From Nocardia elegans NBRC 108235 (GTDB taxonomy: Bacteria; Actinomycetota; Actinomycetes; Mycobacteriales; Mycobacteriaceae), in contig NZ_BDBF01000006.1 in assembly GCF_001612845.1 (NCBI RefSeq), forward strand, positions 186,001-250,000: 64,000 nucleotides of DNA, given 5' to 3'. The notes beneath the pieces were generated by a model. It ran no database searches, was not told where the DNA came from, and saw only the letters and a list, made by a program, of their open reading frames with translations. The position numbers and the translations under genes were made by a program. Positions 51,837-60,712 of this stretch are shown one piece after another; the first letter of the stretch is position 1, and each line of letters opens with the position of its first letter.

Positions 51837-52252
51837 CGACGCCCACCCGCAACCTCGACTGGCTCCTCGATGACCTCGTCGCGCACATTCCCGGCGTGCG
51901 CCACGCCGTGGTGCTGTCCACCGACGGTCTGCTGCTCGGCCGCTCCACCATCATGCCGGTCGAGGACGCCGAGCACTTCGCCGCGATGGCCGCGACCCTG
52001 CACGGACTGGCGCGCAGCGCCGGGCACCGCTTCACCGGCGGCACTGTCCGCCAAACCGTCATCGAACTCGACCATGCCGTCATGTTCGCCACGGCGGCGG
52101 GGCCCAATGCCTGTCTGGCGTTGCTCACCGACGAGACTGCCAACATGGGCATGGTCGCCTACGAGATCAACCAGACCGTGCACCGGGTGGGCACCTTTCT
52201 TTCCGCCGCACCCCGCCAGGGCTTCGGCCGCATGGGCGACCCGAGCTCATGA
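51833..52252 (+). CDS. cvnB: Conservon roadblock/LC7 protein (CvnB)
   Basis: 139 residues of the roadblock/LC7 fold (HIPGVRHAVVLSTDGLLLGR; VIELDHAVMFATAAGPNACL). Roadblock proteins of conservons act as GTPase-activating or scaffold partners of the CvnD small GTPase. ATG 51833 overlaps the cvnA stop by ATGA, and its own stop overlaps the next start the same way, so all are translated together. Confidence 0.94.
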   Translation: MTTPTRNLDWLLDDLVAHIPGVRHAVVLSTDGLLLGRSTIMPVEDAEHFAAMAATLHGLARSAGHRFTGGTVRQTVIELDHAVMFATAAGPNACLALLTDETANMGMVAYEINQTVHRVGTFLSAAPRQGFGRMGDPSS

Positions 52253-52626
52253 CCGGTCGGCGTGCCTCGTGGTACGAGGACGAGGCCGGCCCCCTCATAC
52301 GTTCTTATGCTCTGACTCGCGGACGCACCCACAGTCCTCGGCCAGACCTGGACATGATCACCCTCGTCCTGGCCGTCGACACCGCGGCGGACCTGCGCCG
52401 GCGCGAACCGGAATACCTCGACATCGTGCGCCTGTGCCGAGCACCGCAGTCGGTCGCCGAAGTCTCTGCTGCACTGCGTCTTCCGCTGATGGTGACGAAA
52501 ATCCTGCTCAGCGATCTGCTCGCCGACGGCCACCTCATCTGCCGGTCGGTGTCCCTCGTGACCGACACCGGACTCCACAACCTCGACCTTCTGCGAACGG
52601 TATTGGATGGCATCCGCAACCTTTGA
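52249..52626 (+). CDS. cvnC: Conservon DUF742 protein (CvnC)
   Basis: 125 residues of DUF742, recognised from the start MTGRRASWYEDEAGPLIRSY and ALTRGRT, and a winged-helix-like LCRAPQSVAEVSAALRLPLM followed by VTKILLSDLLADGHL. It is thought to link the kinase to the GTPase or act as an adaptor; the exact role is unknown. Its start overlaps cvnB (ATGA) and its end overlaps cvnD by 20 bp. Confidence 0.93.
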   Translation: MTGRRASWYEDEAGPLIRSYALTRGRTHSPRPDLDMITLVLAVDTAADLRRREPEYLDIVRLCRAPQSVAEVSAALRLPLMVTKILLSDLLADGHLICRSVSLVTDTGLHNLDLLRTVLDGIRNL

Positions 52627-53251
52627 CCCCGACGAACGGCCCGCTCTGGCCGCCTCGGTGAAGATCCTCGTCGCCGGCGGTTTCGGTGTCGGCAAGACCA
52701 CCATGGTCGGTGCCGTCAGCGAGATCGTCCCCTTGCGCACCGAAGAAGTCGTCACCGAACTCTCGCGCGATATCGACGATCTGTCCGGGGTCGAGTCGAA
52801 AACGACCACGACCGTCGCCATGGACTTCGGTCGCATCACCATCTCCCCCGAGTTGGTGCTCTACGTATTCGGCACGCCCGGACAGGACCGGTTCTGGTTC
52901 ATGTGGGACGAACTGGCCCTCGGCGCCCTGGGGGCGGTCGTGCTGGCCGATACCCGGCGGCTCGACAGTAGTTTCGCCGCCGTCGACTTCTTCGAGCGCC
53001 GCAGCCTGCCGTTCGTCGTCGGTGTCAACTGCTTCGACGGCGCACCTCGCTACACGACCGAGGATGTCCGCGACGCCCTCGACCTCGCCGACCATGTGCC
53101 TGTCATGCTGTGCGACGCCCGCCGTCGCGAGTCCGCCAAGGCCATGCTCATCACGTTGATGGAGTACCTCATCGGCGGGCCCGCGCGGGCCACCGGCGTC
53201 CCGGCCCCGCACGCTCCCCTGGCATTCGACCGGGCCACCGGCACCCCGTGA
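52607..53251 (+). CDS. cvnD: Conservon small GTPase (CvnD)
   Basis: 214 residues. The P-loop GGFGVGKTTMVGAVSE lies near residue 25, the switch region has a conserved Thr-rich TTTTVAMDFGRI, GTPGQDRFWFMW is the G3 motif, and NCFD replaces the usual NKxD of G4, as in this family. It works with the roadblock and kinase-like proteins to relay a membrane signal, often for development or secondary metabolism in actinobacteria. No cytochrome P450 (CvnE) follows. Confidence 0.93.
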   Translation: MASATFDPDERPALAASVKILVAGGFGVGKTTMVGAVSEIVPLRTEEVVTELSRDIDDLSGVESKTTTTVAMDFGRITISPELVLYVFGTPGQDRFWFMWDELALGALGAVVLADTRRLDSSFAAVDFFERRSLPFVVGVNCFDGAPRYTTEDVRDALDLADHVPVMLCDARRRESAKAMLITLMEYLIGGPARATGVPAPHAPLAFDRATGTP

Positions 53252-53294
53252 GGGTCGGCGGCCCGGGGGCTCAGAGGTCGATACTCCACGGCGA

Positions 53295-53708
53295 TTATTC
53301 GGGCCGACTGTCGGTCGTTTCGCTGAGAACCAGGGTCACCAGCTGCGAGCGTGAGGGCACCGGCCGGACCGAATGCAGGTGCCGGTGCCAATACGGGCTG
53401 TTGACTCCCGGCATTGGCAACTCCAGCGTCCCGGTGTCCAGCGCGGTCACCCCCGCCTGTCGCAAATCGCGCCGCTCCGATTCCGCGACCGGCCGGTCCG
53501 GTGTGGCGAACATCAACCACTGACCGGGCCGGTACTCGAACACCGGGACGGTCCACCCTTTCGACCGCGCCGCCGACTCGATCGTCCCGCCGATCCCCGA
53601 GGGCATGTCCAGCGCACAGACCTGACGGCCCAGTTCGATCATCAGCCGCATGGCACCGGTCCACACCGAAGGGGACCACCGGGTGGTCCAGATTGTCGCC
53701 ACGTCCAC
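53295..53708 (-). CDS. Hypothetical protein following the conservon
   Basis: 137 residues, family not recognised. It begins VDVATIWTTRWSPSVWTGAM and contains an amphipathic run, FEYRPGQWLMFATPDRPVAE and a C-terminus SQLVTLVLSETTDSRPE. There are no membrane spans or catalytic motifs. GTG 53708 is the likely start, but the ribosome site is weak. It is convergent with cvnD, with 43 bp between stops. The coding quality (third-position GC and protein-like composition) supports a real gene. Confidence 0.65.
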   Translation of the reverse strand: MDVATIWTTRWSPSVWTGAMRLMIELGRQVCALDMPSGIGGTIESAARSKGWTVPVFEYRPGQWLMFATPDRPVAESERRDLRQAGVTALDTGTLELPMPGVNSPYWHRHLHSVRPVPSRSQLVTLVLSETTDSRPE

Positions 53709-53800
53709 GTGAGCACACCGCCTGTCGATTCCGGCTCGTCGACGCACGGCACATGTCGCGGTGGCTCCTGCGCGCACCGCCCGCGAGCCGACAGCTCTGC

Positions 53801-53810
53801 ACTATATAGT
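53801..53810. promoter_or_regulatory. Palindrome ACTATATAGT upstream of FprB
   Basis: A perfect 10-bp AT-rich palindrome in the divergent gap between the hypothetical protein and fprB, followed by TAGGTTGACTCAATAAACCG. It is promoter-like. The gap 53709-53931 holds no other gene. Confidence 0.4.
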
Positions 53811-53931
53811 ACAATAGGTTGACTCAATAAACCGTATGGACTAGTCGCGAACCATATCCGGACGATTTGGCAGATAGCCTGCTGGCGTACCGAAGTTGTT
53901 GTGACACAGGGAATGTGAGGACCTCGCAACC

Positions 53932-55605
53932 ATGGCCTTCGTAGTGACGCAGAGATGCTGCAATGATGCGAGCTGCTTGTCGGAGTGCCCGGTCGACTGC
54001 ATCCGGCCGCGGCCCGAGGACCCCGATTTCGCCACCGCGGAGATGCTCTACATCGACCCGCAGACGTGTATCGACTGTGGCGCGTGCGCCGACGCGTGCC
54101 CGGTCGACGCGATCTATTCCGAAGACGAGCTACCCGAGGGCCTGCAACGCTACACCGACATCAACGCCGGCTACTTCGAGCGGCACCCGCTGGACGCGAA
54201 GATGATCCAGCCGGCGCCCCCCGGCCGGGTCGCCAAGGAACTCGGCACCCTGCGCGTAGCGATCGTCGGAGCGGGACCGGCCGCGGCCTATGCCGCCGAG
54301 GAGCTGATGCGCCGCGCCGACGCCGAGGTGGAGGTAATCGACCGGCTACCCTCGCCACACGGACTGGTGCGAGCCGGTGTCGCCCCCGACCACGCGGGCA
54401 CCAAGGCGATCACCATGACGTTCGAGGCCGCGGCCCGCCACGCCGGCTTCCGCTATCTACTCAATGTCGAAGTGGGCGAACATATTTCGCATGCCGAGTT
54501 GATGGATCACCATCATGCGGTGATCTACGCGGTGGGAGCGTCGGCCGACCGCAGTCTCGGCATCCCTGGCGAATCGCTGCCCGGCAGCCATTCCGCCGGC
54601 GAGTTCGTGGCCTGGTACAACGGCCATCCCGACTACGCGGATCGCGTCTTCGACCTGTCGGGTGAGCGCGCTGTCATCGTCGGGAACGGCAATGTGGCAC
54701 TCGATATCGCGCGCGTGCTCACACTCGACTCCGAGGAGCTCGCCCGCACCGATATCGCCGATCACGCCCTGGCAGCCCTGCGTGACAGTACGATCCGCGA
54801 GGTGGTTCTGCTGGGCCGTCGCGGCCCGGTCCAGGCGGCCTACACCTCGCCGGAATTTCTTGCCCTGCAACGGTTGCCAGGCGTCGATGTGATCATCGAC
54901 GAATCCGAGCTCAAACTCGATTCGGCCAGCCAGGCCGTCCTCGACGATCCCGGCACCGAGCCGTCGACCCTGCTCAAGGTCGAACTGGCCCGGGAATACT
55001 CGCAGCAGCCACAGCACCCCGGCCACAAACGGATCGTGTTCCGGTATCTGACCTCACCGATGGAGATCCTCGGGACCGACCGGGTCGACGGGCTTACGAT
55101 TGTGCGCAACGAGCTGGTCGAATCCGGCGGCGAGCTGACCTCCCGGCCGACCGATTGCACCGAGACGATCGCGACCTCGCTGGTGCTGCGCTCGGTCGGG
55201 TACCGCGGGCAGCCCGTACCGGACCTGCCCTTCGACGAATCTCGGCATATCGTACCGAACGAACAGGGCCGGGTGGTCACCGCCGAGGGCGATCCCGTGA
55301 CCGGCGTCTACGTGACCGGCTGGATCAAACGCGGGCCGCGCGGAGTGATCGGCACGAACAAGGCGTGTGCCCAGGAGACGGTGGCCGGTCTGCTGGACGA
55401 CTTCACCGCCGGCAGACTGCCCGCACCCCGCCACGACCGCCGGACCCTGCACGCCCTGCTGGCAGAGCGCCGCCCCGAGCTGGTCGACGGCACCGGCTGG
55501 CGCGCCATCGACGCCGCGGAGCGCGAACGCGGCAAGCGGCAAGGCCGCCCCCGGGTCAAATTCGTCTCGGTGACCGAGATGCTGGCCGCATCGCGGGAGC
55601 ACTGA
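53932..55605 (+). CDS. fprB: Ferredoxin-NADP reductase with N-terminal ferredoxin (FprB)
   Basis: 557 residues. The N-terminal bacterial ferredoxin domain (about 1-65) has two cluster motifs, CCNDASCLSECPVDCI and CIDCGACADACPVDAI. It is followed by a glutathione-reductase-type reductase with FAD motif VAIVGAGPAAAYAAEEL (about 108) and NADPH motif VIVGNGNVALDIARVL (about 245). It resembles mycobacterial FprB. It moves electrons between NADPH and ferredoxin or oxygenases and could feed the Rieske oxygenase or P450s elsewhere. GAGGACC precedes ATG 53932. It stands alone. Confidence 0.93.
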   Translation: MAFVVTQRCCNDASCLSECPVDCIRPRPEDPDFATAEMLYIDPQTCIDCGACADACPVDAIYSEDELPEGLQRYTDINAGYFERHPLDAKMIQPAPPGRVAKELGTLRVAIVGAGPAAAYAAEELMRRADAEVEVIDRLPSPHGLVRAGVAPDHAGTKAITMTFEAAARHAGFRYLLNVEVGEHISHAELMDHHHAVIYAVGASADRSLGIPGESLPGSHSAGEFVAWYNGHPDYADRVFDLSGERAVIVGNGNVALDIARVLTLDSEELARTDIADHALAALRDSTIREVVLLGRRGPVQAAYTSPEFLALQRLPGVDVIIDESELKLDSASQAVLDDPGTEPSTLLKVELAREYSQQPQHPGHKRIVFRYLTSPMEILGTDRVDGLTIVRNELVESGGELTSRPTDCTETIATSLVLRSVGYRGQPVPDLPFDESRHIVPNEQGRVVTAEGDPVTGVYVTGWIKRGPRGVIGTNKACAQETVAGLLDDFTAGRLPAPRHDRRTLHALLAERRPELVDGTGWRAIDAAERERGKRQGRPRVKFVSVTEMLAASREH

Positions 55606-55677
55606 CCCACCCGAAGCAATTCGAACAAAATTATTCAACTATATTTTGGGCTCTGATTCGAAAAGCGCGATCAGTTC

Positions 55678-55700
55678 AATCATCTATCGGATAGCATCAT
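55678..55700. promoter_or_regulatory. AATCATCTA site with CTATC-G-GATAG, importer binding-protein promoter
   Basis: AATCATCTA (55678-55686) overlaps the palindrome CTATCGGATAG, about 100 bp before the substrate-binding protein start. The same AATCATCTA is found, inverted, at 60674-60682 before the permease gene. A GntR/UTRA gene is linked to the permease, so one repressor may control both parts. Confidence 0.5.
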
Positions 55701-55784
55701 ATTTCCTGGCAGAGGCACGTCCGTGCCGCATCTGTTCATCCGCCCGGCCGCACGGGCTCGCCAGGATCACGATTGGAGATTGAA

Positions 55785-57041
55785 GTGCACTTTCCACGGA
55801 CCCCCGGGCGCATCGCAGCGCCACTGATGATCGCCGCGGCCCTCGCGGTGGCCACCGCGTGTAACTCGTCGTCGACGTCGGATTCGACCCCCTCGGCCGA
55901 GCCGATCGCAGGTTCACCGAACAAAGCCGCCGGCACGCCGGTCACCATCGGCTTCATCAGCGAGGGAAAATCGCCGGCGATCGACAACACCGACGAGATC
56001 AAGGGGGCCCGCGCGGCGGTGGCCTACGCCAACGATTATCTCGGCGGTCTCGGCGGGCATCCGATCACGCTCGAGGTGTGCGAGAGCCTCGGCCAGCCCG
56101 CGACCGCGACCGACTGCGCGAATCAGATGGTGGCGGCCAACGTGGCGGCTGTGGTCGAAGGTGTCGAAGGTCAGATCGATGCGACGATAGCGCCACTGGC
56201 CGCGGCCAAAATCCCGTTGGTCACCCACACCGCGAGCACTCAGGCCGCGTTGCAGACGCCAGGGGTGTTCATGCTGTTGAACGGGCTGTCCTACTTCGGG
56301 ACGCCCGCCGCACAGGCCAAGGCCGACGGTGTGAAGAAGGCCGACCTCGTCGTCATCGGCGTGCCGGCCGCGGAGGGGCCCGCCCGCCAGATCGGCGCGC
56401 TGCTCTACGGCAACGCCGGCGTGGGCCTGAACGTGACCGCGGTGCCTCCGGGCACCGCCGATATGACCCCGCAGATCGCCGCCGCCGATGGCGAACACCC
56501 CGACCTCTACACCGTCGTCGGCAACGACACCTTCTGCACCAGCGCCCTCAAGGCGATCAAGACCGTCAACCCGAGCGTGAAGACCACCATCATCGACCGC
56601 TGCATCACGCCGGGAGGCGCGAGCGCCATCCCCGGCGGGTATCAGGACATCAACGTGGTCACCACCACCGACCTCAGCAAGGACCGGCCCGACGGCAAAC
56701 TCTTCGCGAGCGTCCTGGGCAAATACGGCGACGGCGCGAAATTCGGCTCCACCGCGGCCTTCGGCTACTCGCCGGTGCTGGGCATGGTCGATGCGCTGAA
56801 TGCCGCCAAGATTTCGGAAGTAACCCCTGCGACCGTCACCAGCACGCTGCAATCGGCGCCGGCGACGGAATACCCGCTCTCGGGCGGCGTCATGTTCCAG
56901 TGCAACGGTAAGCAGATCGCACTGTCGCCCAATATCTGCAGCACCGACGGCATCATGGCGACCGCCGACAAGGCCGGAACCCTGTCGAACTACCGCCGCG
57001 TCGCCGCGGACGCCAAGCTGTATTCGATGCCCGGCCGCTGA
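55785..57041 (+). CDS. ABC transporter substrate-binding lipoprotein (branched-chain amino acid type)
   Basis: 418 residues. The signal peptide PRTPGRIAAPLMIAAALAV is followed by a weak lipobox with Cys26 (ATAC), then a Ser/Thr-rich linker and the periplasmic-binding fold type I (IGFISEGKSPAIDNTDEIKG; VEGQIDATIAPLAAAKIPLV; VIGVPAAEGPARQIGALLYG). It binds the solute outside the cell for the permease encoded convergently at 57109-60587. The solute is unknown; aromatic or short-chain acids are frequent for this family. GTG 55785 follows GGAG at 6 bp and is preferred to TTG 55773. A hairpin follows. Confidence 0.88.
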   Translation: MHFPRTPGRIAAPLMIAAALAVATACNSSSTSDSTPSAEPIAGSPNKAAGTPVTIGFISEGKSPAIDNTDEIKGARAAVAYANDYLGGLGGHPITLEVCESLGQPATATDCANQMVAANVAAVVEGVEGQIDATIAPLAAAKIPLVTHTASTQAALQTPGVFMLLNGLSYFGTPAAQAKADGVKKADLVVIGVPAAEGPARQIGALLYGNAGVGLNVTAVPPGTADMTPQIAAADGEHPDLYTVVGNDTFCTSALKAIKTVNPSVKTTIIDRCITPGGASAIPGGYQDINVVTTTDLSKDRPDGKLFASVLGKYGDGAKFGSTAAFGYSPVLGMVDALNAAKISEVTPATVTSTLQSAPATEYPLSGGVMFQCNGKQIALSPNICSTDGIMATADKAGTLSNYRRVAADAKLYSMPGR

Positions 57042-57060
57042 CCCCATTCCCGAACACGAC

Positions 57061-57092
57061 TTCGGCCGCCTCCGAATCCGGAGGCGGCCGAA
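57061..57092. terminator. Bidirectional terminator hairpin (14-bp stem)
   Basis: TTCGGCCGCCTCCG (57061-57074) and its complement (57079-57092) with a 4-base loop lie between the convergent substrate-binding protein and ATPase genes. Confidence 0.8.
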
Positions 57093-57108
57093 CTATTTCC
57101 GGTTGCGC

Positions 57109-57849
57109 TTACGCCGGCGCCGTTCCGATCTCGCCGAGGTAGGCGGCTTCGATCCGGTCGGGATCGGCGATCAACTCCGTGGCCGGTCCTCGCAGCCGCA
57201 CATCACCGTGTACCAGTACGATCGCCTCGTCGGCCACCTCGAGCGCCAGCCGCACATGTTGCTCCACCAGAATCACCACCGCCGAGGTTTCCTCGGCGAC
57301 GCGGCGCACCACGGGGAGCAGATTCTCGACGATGACCGGCGCCAATCCCATGCTCATCTCGTCGATCAGCAGCACCGCGGGGTTCTGCGCCAGCGCCCGG
57401 GCCACCGCGAGCATCTGCTGCTCGCCTCCGGACAGCGCGCCCGCGGCCACGTTCAGCCGTTTCGCCAAGGCCGGGAATATCTCCAGGCACGCGTCGACGC
57501 CGGGGCCGCCGCGCCGGTGCGCAAGCTGCAGATTCTGTGCCACCGTCAGGCTGGTGAACAGGTCCCGGCAGTCGGGTACCAGGGCCAGTCCGGCCCGGTT
57601 GGCGGCGGCGGGCTTCCCACTGGGCAATGCGGTGCCGCCGACGCGGACCTCCCCGCCCAAGCGCGGCAGCAGACCGGCGATCGTCTCCATCATCGTGGTC
57701 TTGCCGGCGCCGTTCGGGCCGAGAACGGCCAGCACCGTCCCGGCGTCCAGGCGCAGTCCGAAATCGCGGACCACGGCGACCGAACCGTGTCCGGCGACCA
57801 GTCCACTGCATTCGAATGCCGTTGCGGCAGAAGCGGTTTCAGTCATCAT
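57109..57849 (-). CDS. ABC transporter ATP-binding protein (LivF-like)
   Basis: 246 residues. Walker A GPNGAGKTT, signature LSGGEQQM, Walker B VLLIDEMSMG and the switch His in LVEQH are present. LivF-type ATPases lack a membrane part and pair with LivG. Here LivG is the C-terminal domain of the fused permease encoded just upstream. ATG 57849 overlaps its stop (ATGA), so stoichiometric synthesis is expected. Confidence 0.92.
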   Translation of the reverse strand: MMTETASAATAFECSGLVAGHGSVAVVRDFGLRLDAGTVLAVLGPNGAGKTTMMETIAGLLPRLGGEVRVGGTALPSGKPAAANRAGLALVPDCRDLFTSLTVAQNLQLAHRRGGPGVDACLEIFPALAKRLNVAAGALSGGEQQMLAVARALAQNPAVLLIDEMSMGLAPVIVENLLPVVRRVAEETSAVVILVEQHVRLALEVADEAIVLVHGDVRLRGPATELIADPDRIEAAYLGEIGTAPA

Positions 57850-60587
57850 ATCGCCAATCCACTGGTGTGTGCGCTGCCCAGGTAAGCTTGTGCGACGACA
57901 CGATCGGCGCGGATGTCCTCGGCACCGCCCGAGGCGATGACCTTGCCGAAGTCGAGCACATGGATGCGGTCGCAGAGTCCGAGTACCAATCCCATGTCGT
58001 GATCGACCATGACGATGGTGACCCCGCTGTCGCGGACATCGCGAAGACGATCGCCCAGCCACTGGCTCTCATTGGTGTCCAGCCCGCCGGCCGGTTCGTC
58101 GAGCAACAGCACCTCCGGCGATCCGACCAGCGCTCGCGCGATCGACACCAGCTGGCGCTGCCCTTGGGAGAGCTCACCCGCCAGGCGGGCGCCCACCTCG
58201 GACAGGCCGAGCAGATCCAGTACGCGGCTCAGCTTCTGATCGTCACCGCCGCCACGCCGGCGGCCCGCGGTCAATCCGACGCGCACGTTCTCCCGCACAT
58301 CCAGGTCGTCGTATAGTTCGACGGCTTGGAAGGTCCGGCCCAATCCGGCCCGGATGCGCTGGTGCGGGGGCAGCGCGTCGATGTTCTCGGTGCCCAGCAG
58401 TACCGCGCCCTTATGATCGGCAAAGCCGCTGATCGCGTCGATCAGCGTGGTCTTGCCGGCGCCGTTGGGTCCGATGAGCCCCACGATCGCGCCGCGGGGA
58501 ATCGACAAGCAGATGTCGTCGATCGCGACCACACCGCCGTAATGCACCGACACATCATGCAATTCCAGAGCCGTGGGCGCGCCGGGATCGATCGCCACGA
58601 CCGGCGCGGCCGCCCGCGGTGGCACGGAACCGACTGCGGCCCCGGCCTTCTCGGCCCCCGCGCCGCCTCGTCGGCGGGCCACGAGCGTGTGGAAGGGCCC
58701 GACGATTCCGTCCGGATTGAGGATCACGGTGAAGATCAGCAGGATGCTCGCCACCACCGGATACCAGCCGTGTGCGGAGAAGACTTCGTCGACGACGATG
58801 AACACCAGGCCGTTGGCCGCCAGTACGCCCGCGAGCAGGCCACCGGCAACCGACGTCGTCCCCGCCAAGTACACGGTGCCGAACAGCACGAGGCTGTTCA
58901 ATGCCGAGAACGCGTCGAAGGTGACGGTCTGCTCCTGATAGGCCAGCATCGCACCGCCGATTCCGGCGATGAACGCCGCGATGGCGAAGGCGATGATCTT
59001 GACCCGCACCACGCTGACCCCCGCGGCCGCGGCGGCGCGTTCGTTGGCCCGCACGGCCAGCATCTGCGACCCCAGTGAACTCCTGCGCAGATAGGCCACG
59101 CCGAGCGCGACCACTACGAGCACGAACAGGCACAGGAACGCGAAACTCAACCGCGGATACCCGTGCCCGGAACCGATTCCCAGATCCCAGCCGAACAACG
59201 AGGGCGAGCCGATCGCGACACCCGACGAGCCGACCAGATCCACATTCCGGAACCAGAGTGCTTCCACCGCATAGGCCATGGCCAGTGTCGCCACCGCCAC
59301 GGTGAGTCCGCGGATGCGCAGCGCCGGCAGGCCGACCAGCACGCCGAGCGCGGTGGCCACGAGCGCCGCGCACAGCGGGGCGAGCGGGAACGGAATATGC
59401 CACGAGGTGCTGATCGGGCCGAGGATGAATCCGGCGACACCGGCGATCGTCAACTGCGCCAGCGACACCTGGCCCGCATAGCCGGTGACGACCACGGTCG
59501 ACAACGCGATGATCGCCATGATCAGGCTGATGATCAGGCCGGAGCGGTAGCGGTCGTGCAGAACCACCAGCGCCACCGCGGCGATCACCACCATCAGTAC
59601 GGTCGTCGGCAGGATGCGCTGGGGTCGCGGCGCTTTGCCCAGACTTCGCAGAATGATCGCCCCCCGTGCCGGGAGCGGCCGCGATCTGATGAGGAGTACG
59701 ACCAGAATCAATACCAGCGGCACCAGCTCGGGAAGCCCACTCGAGGGCAGCGCGGAATGTTTGGAGGCGAGATACTGCGCCTCCGATTGCAGGGCGCCGA
59801 CCGCCAGTCCGGCGATCACCGCCACCACGACGTATTCGAAGCGGGCCACCACGGCCGCGGCCAGCGCCGGCACGATGAACAGCGTGTAGGCGACGGGCAC
59901 CAACGGCACGATCGGGGCGATCAGGATGCCGGAGAGCCCGGCCACGGCCGAGCTGAGCATCCAGTTGTAGACCGCGACGCGATCGGGTGAGATACCGCTG
60001 ACGTAGGCGCCGCGCTCGGTCTCGGCGCAGGCGCGGGTGGCCAGGCCGAACTTCGTGTACTTGAAGATCAGCGACAGCACGATCGCGAGGACCAGAATCG
60101 CGACCGCGAAATACAGCCGATCCGTCGAGATCCGCAGATCGCCGTTGCGCCAGATGGTCGCCGGGAATATCGGGTCCACATTGATCGGATCGGTGCCGAG
60201 TTCGACGGCCACCAGACCGGCGGGCACCAGCGAGACTCCGAGCGCAGCCACGGCGCGTGCAACCGCGGGCGCGGACCGCAGCGGCCGGAAGATCACTACG
60301 TACAGCACCGCACCCAGCACCGCGGCGATCACGATGGACAGCAGCAGTGCCGGCCACATCGCCAGCCCGTCACCGAATGTGATCGAGGTCGGCAGCCCCG
60401 GCACCAGCAGCAGGAACTTGCCCTCGCGCAGGTATGCGTAGATATAGGCCGTGTAGAGCGCGATCGCACCGGAGGCGAAGTTCACCACACCCGAGCTGCG
60501 GTAGGTCAGGACAACGGCCAGGGCCAGGGCCCCGAATACCGCGCCGTTGCCCAGGCCGAGCAACAGAAACACCACATGTTGAGTCAT
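57846..60587 (-). CDS. Fused LivH-LivM-LivG ABC transporter (two permeases plus ATPase)
   Basis: 913 residues. The LivH-type permease occupies about 1-305, with the start VFLLLGLGNGAVFGALALAV. The LivM-type permease occupies about 330-635 (TGYAGQVSLAQLTIAGVAGF; LRIRGLTVAVATLAMAYAVE). An Ala/Pro linker (about 640-680) leads to a LivG-type ATPase (about 680-913) with Walker A GPNGAGKTT (near 705), signature LSQGQRQL (near 806) and Walker B LLLDEPAGG. These parts are commonly three genes. GGAGG lies 11 bp before ATG 60587. It follows a GntR gene in the same direction. Confidence 0.9.
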   Translation of the reverse strand: MTQHVVFLLLGLGNGAVFGALALAVVLTYRSSGVVNFASGAIALYTAYIYAYLREGKFLLLVPGLPTSITFGDGLAMWPALLLSIVIAAVLGAVLYVVIFRPLRSAPAVARAVAALGVSLVPAGLVAVELGTDPINVDPIFPATIWRNGDLRISTDRLYFAVAILVLAIVLSLIFKYTKFGLATRACAETERGAYVSGISPDRVAVYNWMLSSAVAGLSGILIAPIVPLVPVAYTLFIVPALAAAVVARFEYVVVAVIAGLAVGALQSEAQYLASKHSALPSSGLPELVPLVLILVVLLIRSRPLPARGAIILRSLGKAPRPQRILPTTVLMVVIAAVALVVLHDRYRSGLIISLIMAIIALSTVVVTGYAGQVSLAQLTIAGVAGFILGPISTSWHIPFPLAPLCAALVATALGVLVGLPALRIRGLTVAVATLAMAYAVEALWFRNVDLVGSSGVAIGSPSLFGWDLGIGSGHGYPRLSFAFLCLFVLVVVALGVAYLRRSSLGSQMLAVRANERAAAAAGVSVVRVKIIAFAIAAFIAGIGGAMLAYQEQTVTFDAFSALNSLVLFGTVYLAGTTSVAGGLLAGVLAANGLVFIVVDEVFSAHGWYPVVASILLIFTVILNPDGIVGPFHTLVARRRGGAGAEKAGAAVGSVPPRAAAPVVAIDPGAPTALELHDVSVHYGGVVAIDDICLSIPRGAIVGLIGPNGAGKTTLIDAISGFADHKGAVLLGTENIDALPPHQRIRAGLGRTFQAVELYDDLDVRENVRVGLTAGRRRGGGDDQKLSRVLDLLGLSEVGARLAGELSQGQRQLVSIARALVGSPEVLLLDEPAGGLDTNESQWLGDRLRDVRDSGVTIVMVDHDMGLVLGLCDRIHVLDFGKVIASGGAEDIRADRVVAQAYLGSAHTSGLAI

Positions 60588-60660
60588 TCCAGAACGATCC
60601 TCCGGGGCACTGTCGAGCCGGCGCGGATGATGCTTGATGGTTCCGGCTGCAGGTCACGGT

Positions 60661-60682
60661 ATCATCGAATAGGTAGATGATT
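60661..60682. promoter_or_regulatory. Inverted repeat ATCATC-N9-GATGAT before the importer genes
   Basis: ATCATC (60661-60666) and GATGAT (60676-60681) form a 21-bp inverted repeat in the 125-bp gap between the GntR/UTRA gene and the fused permease. It includes the inverse of AATCATCTA seen at 55678. GntR/HutC regulators bind sites of this size. Confidence 0.55.
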
Positions 60683-60712
60683 GATCGTTTTGAGCTATAT
60701 TTCGCGGGGCGG

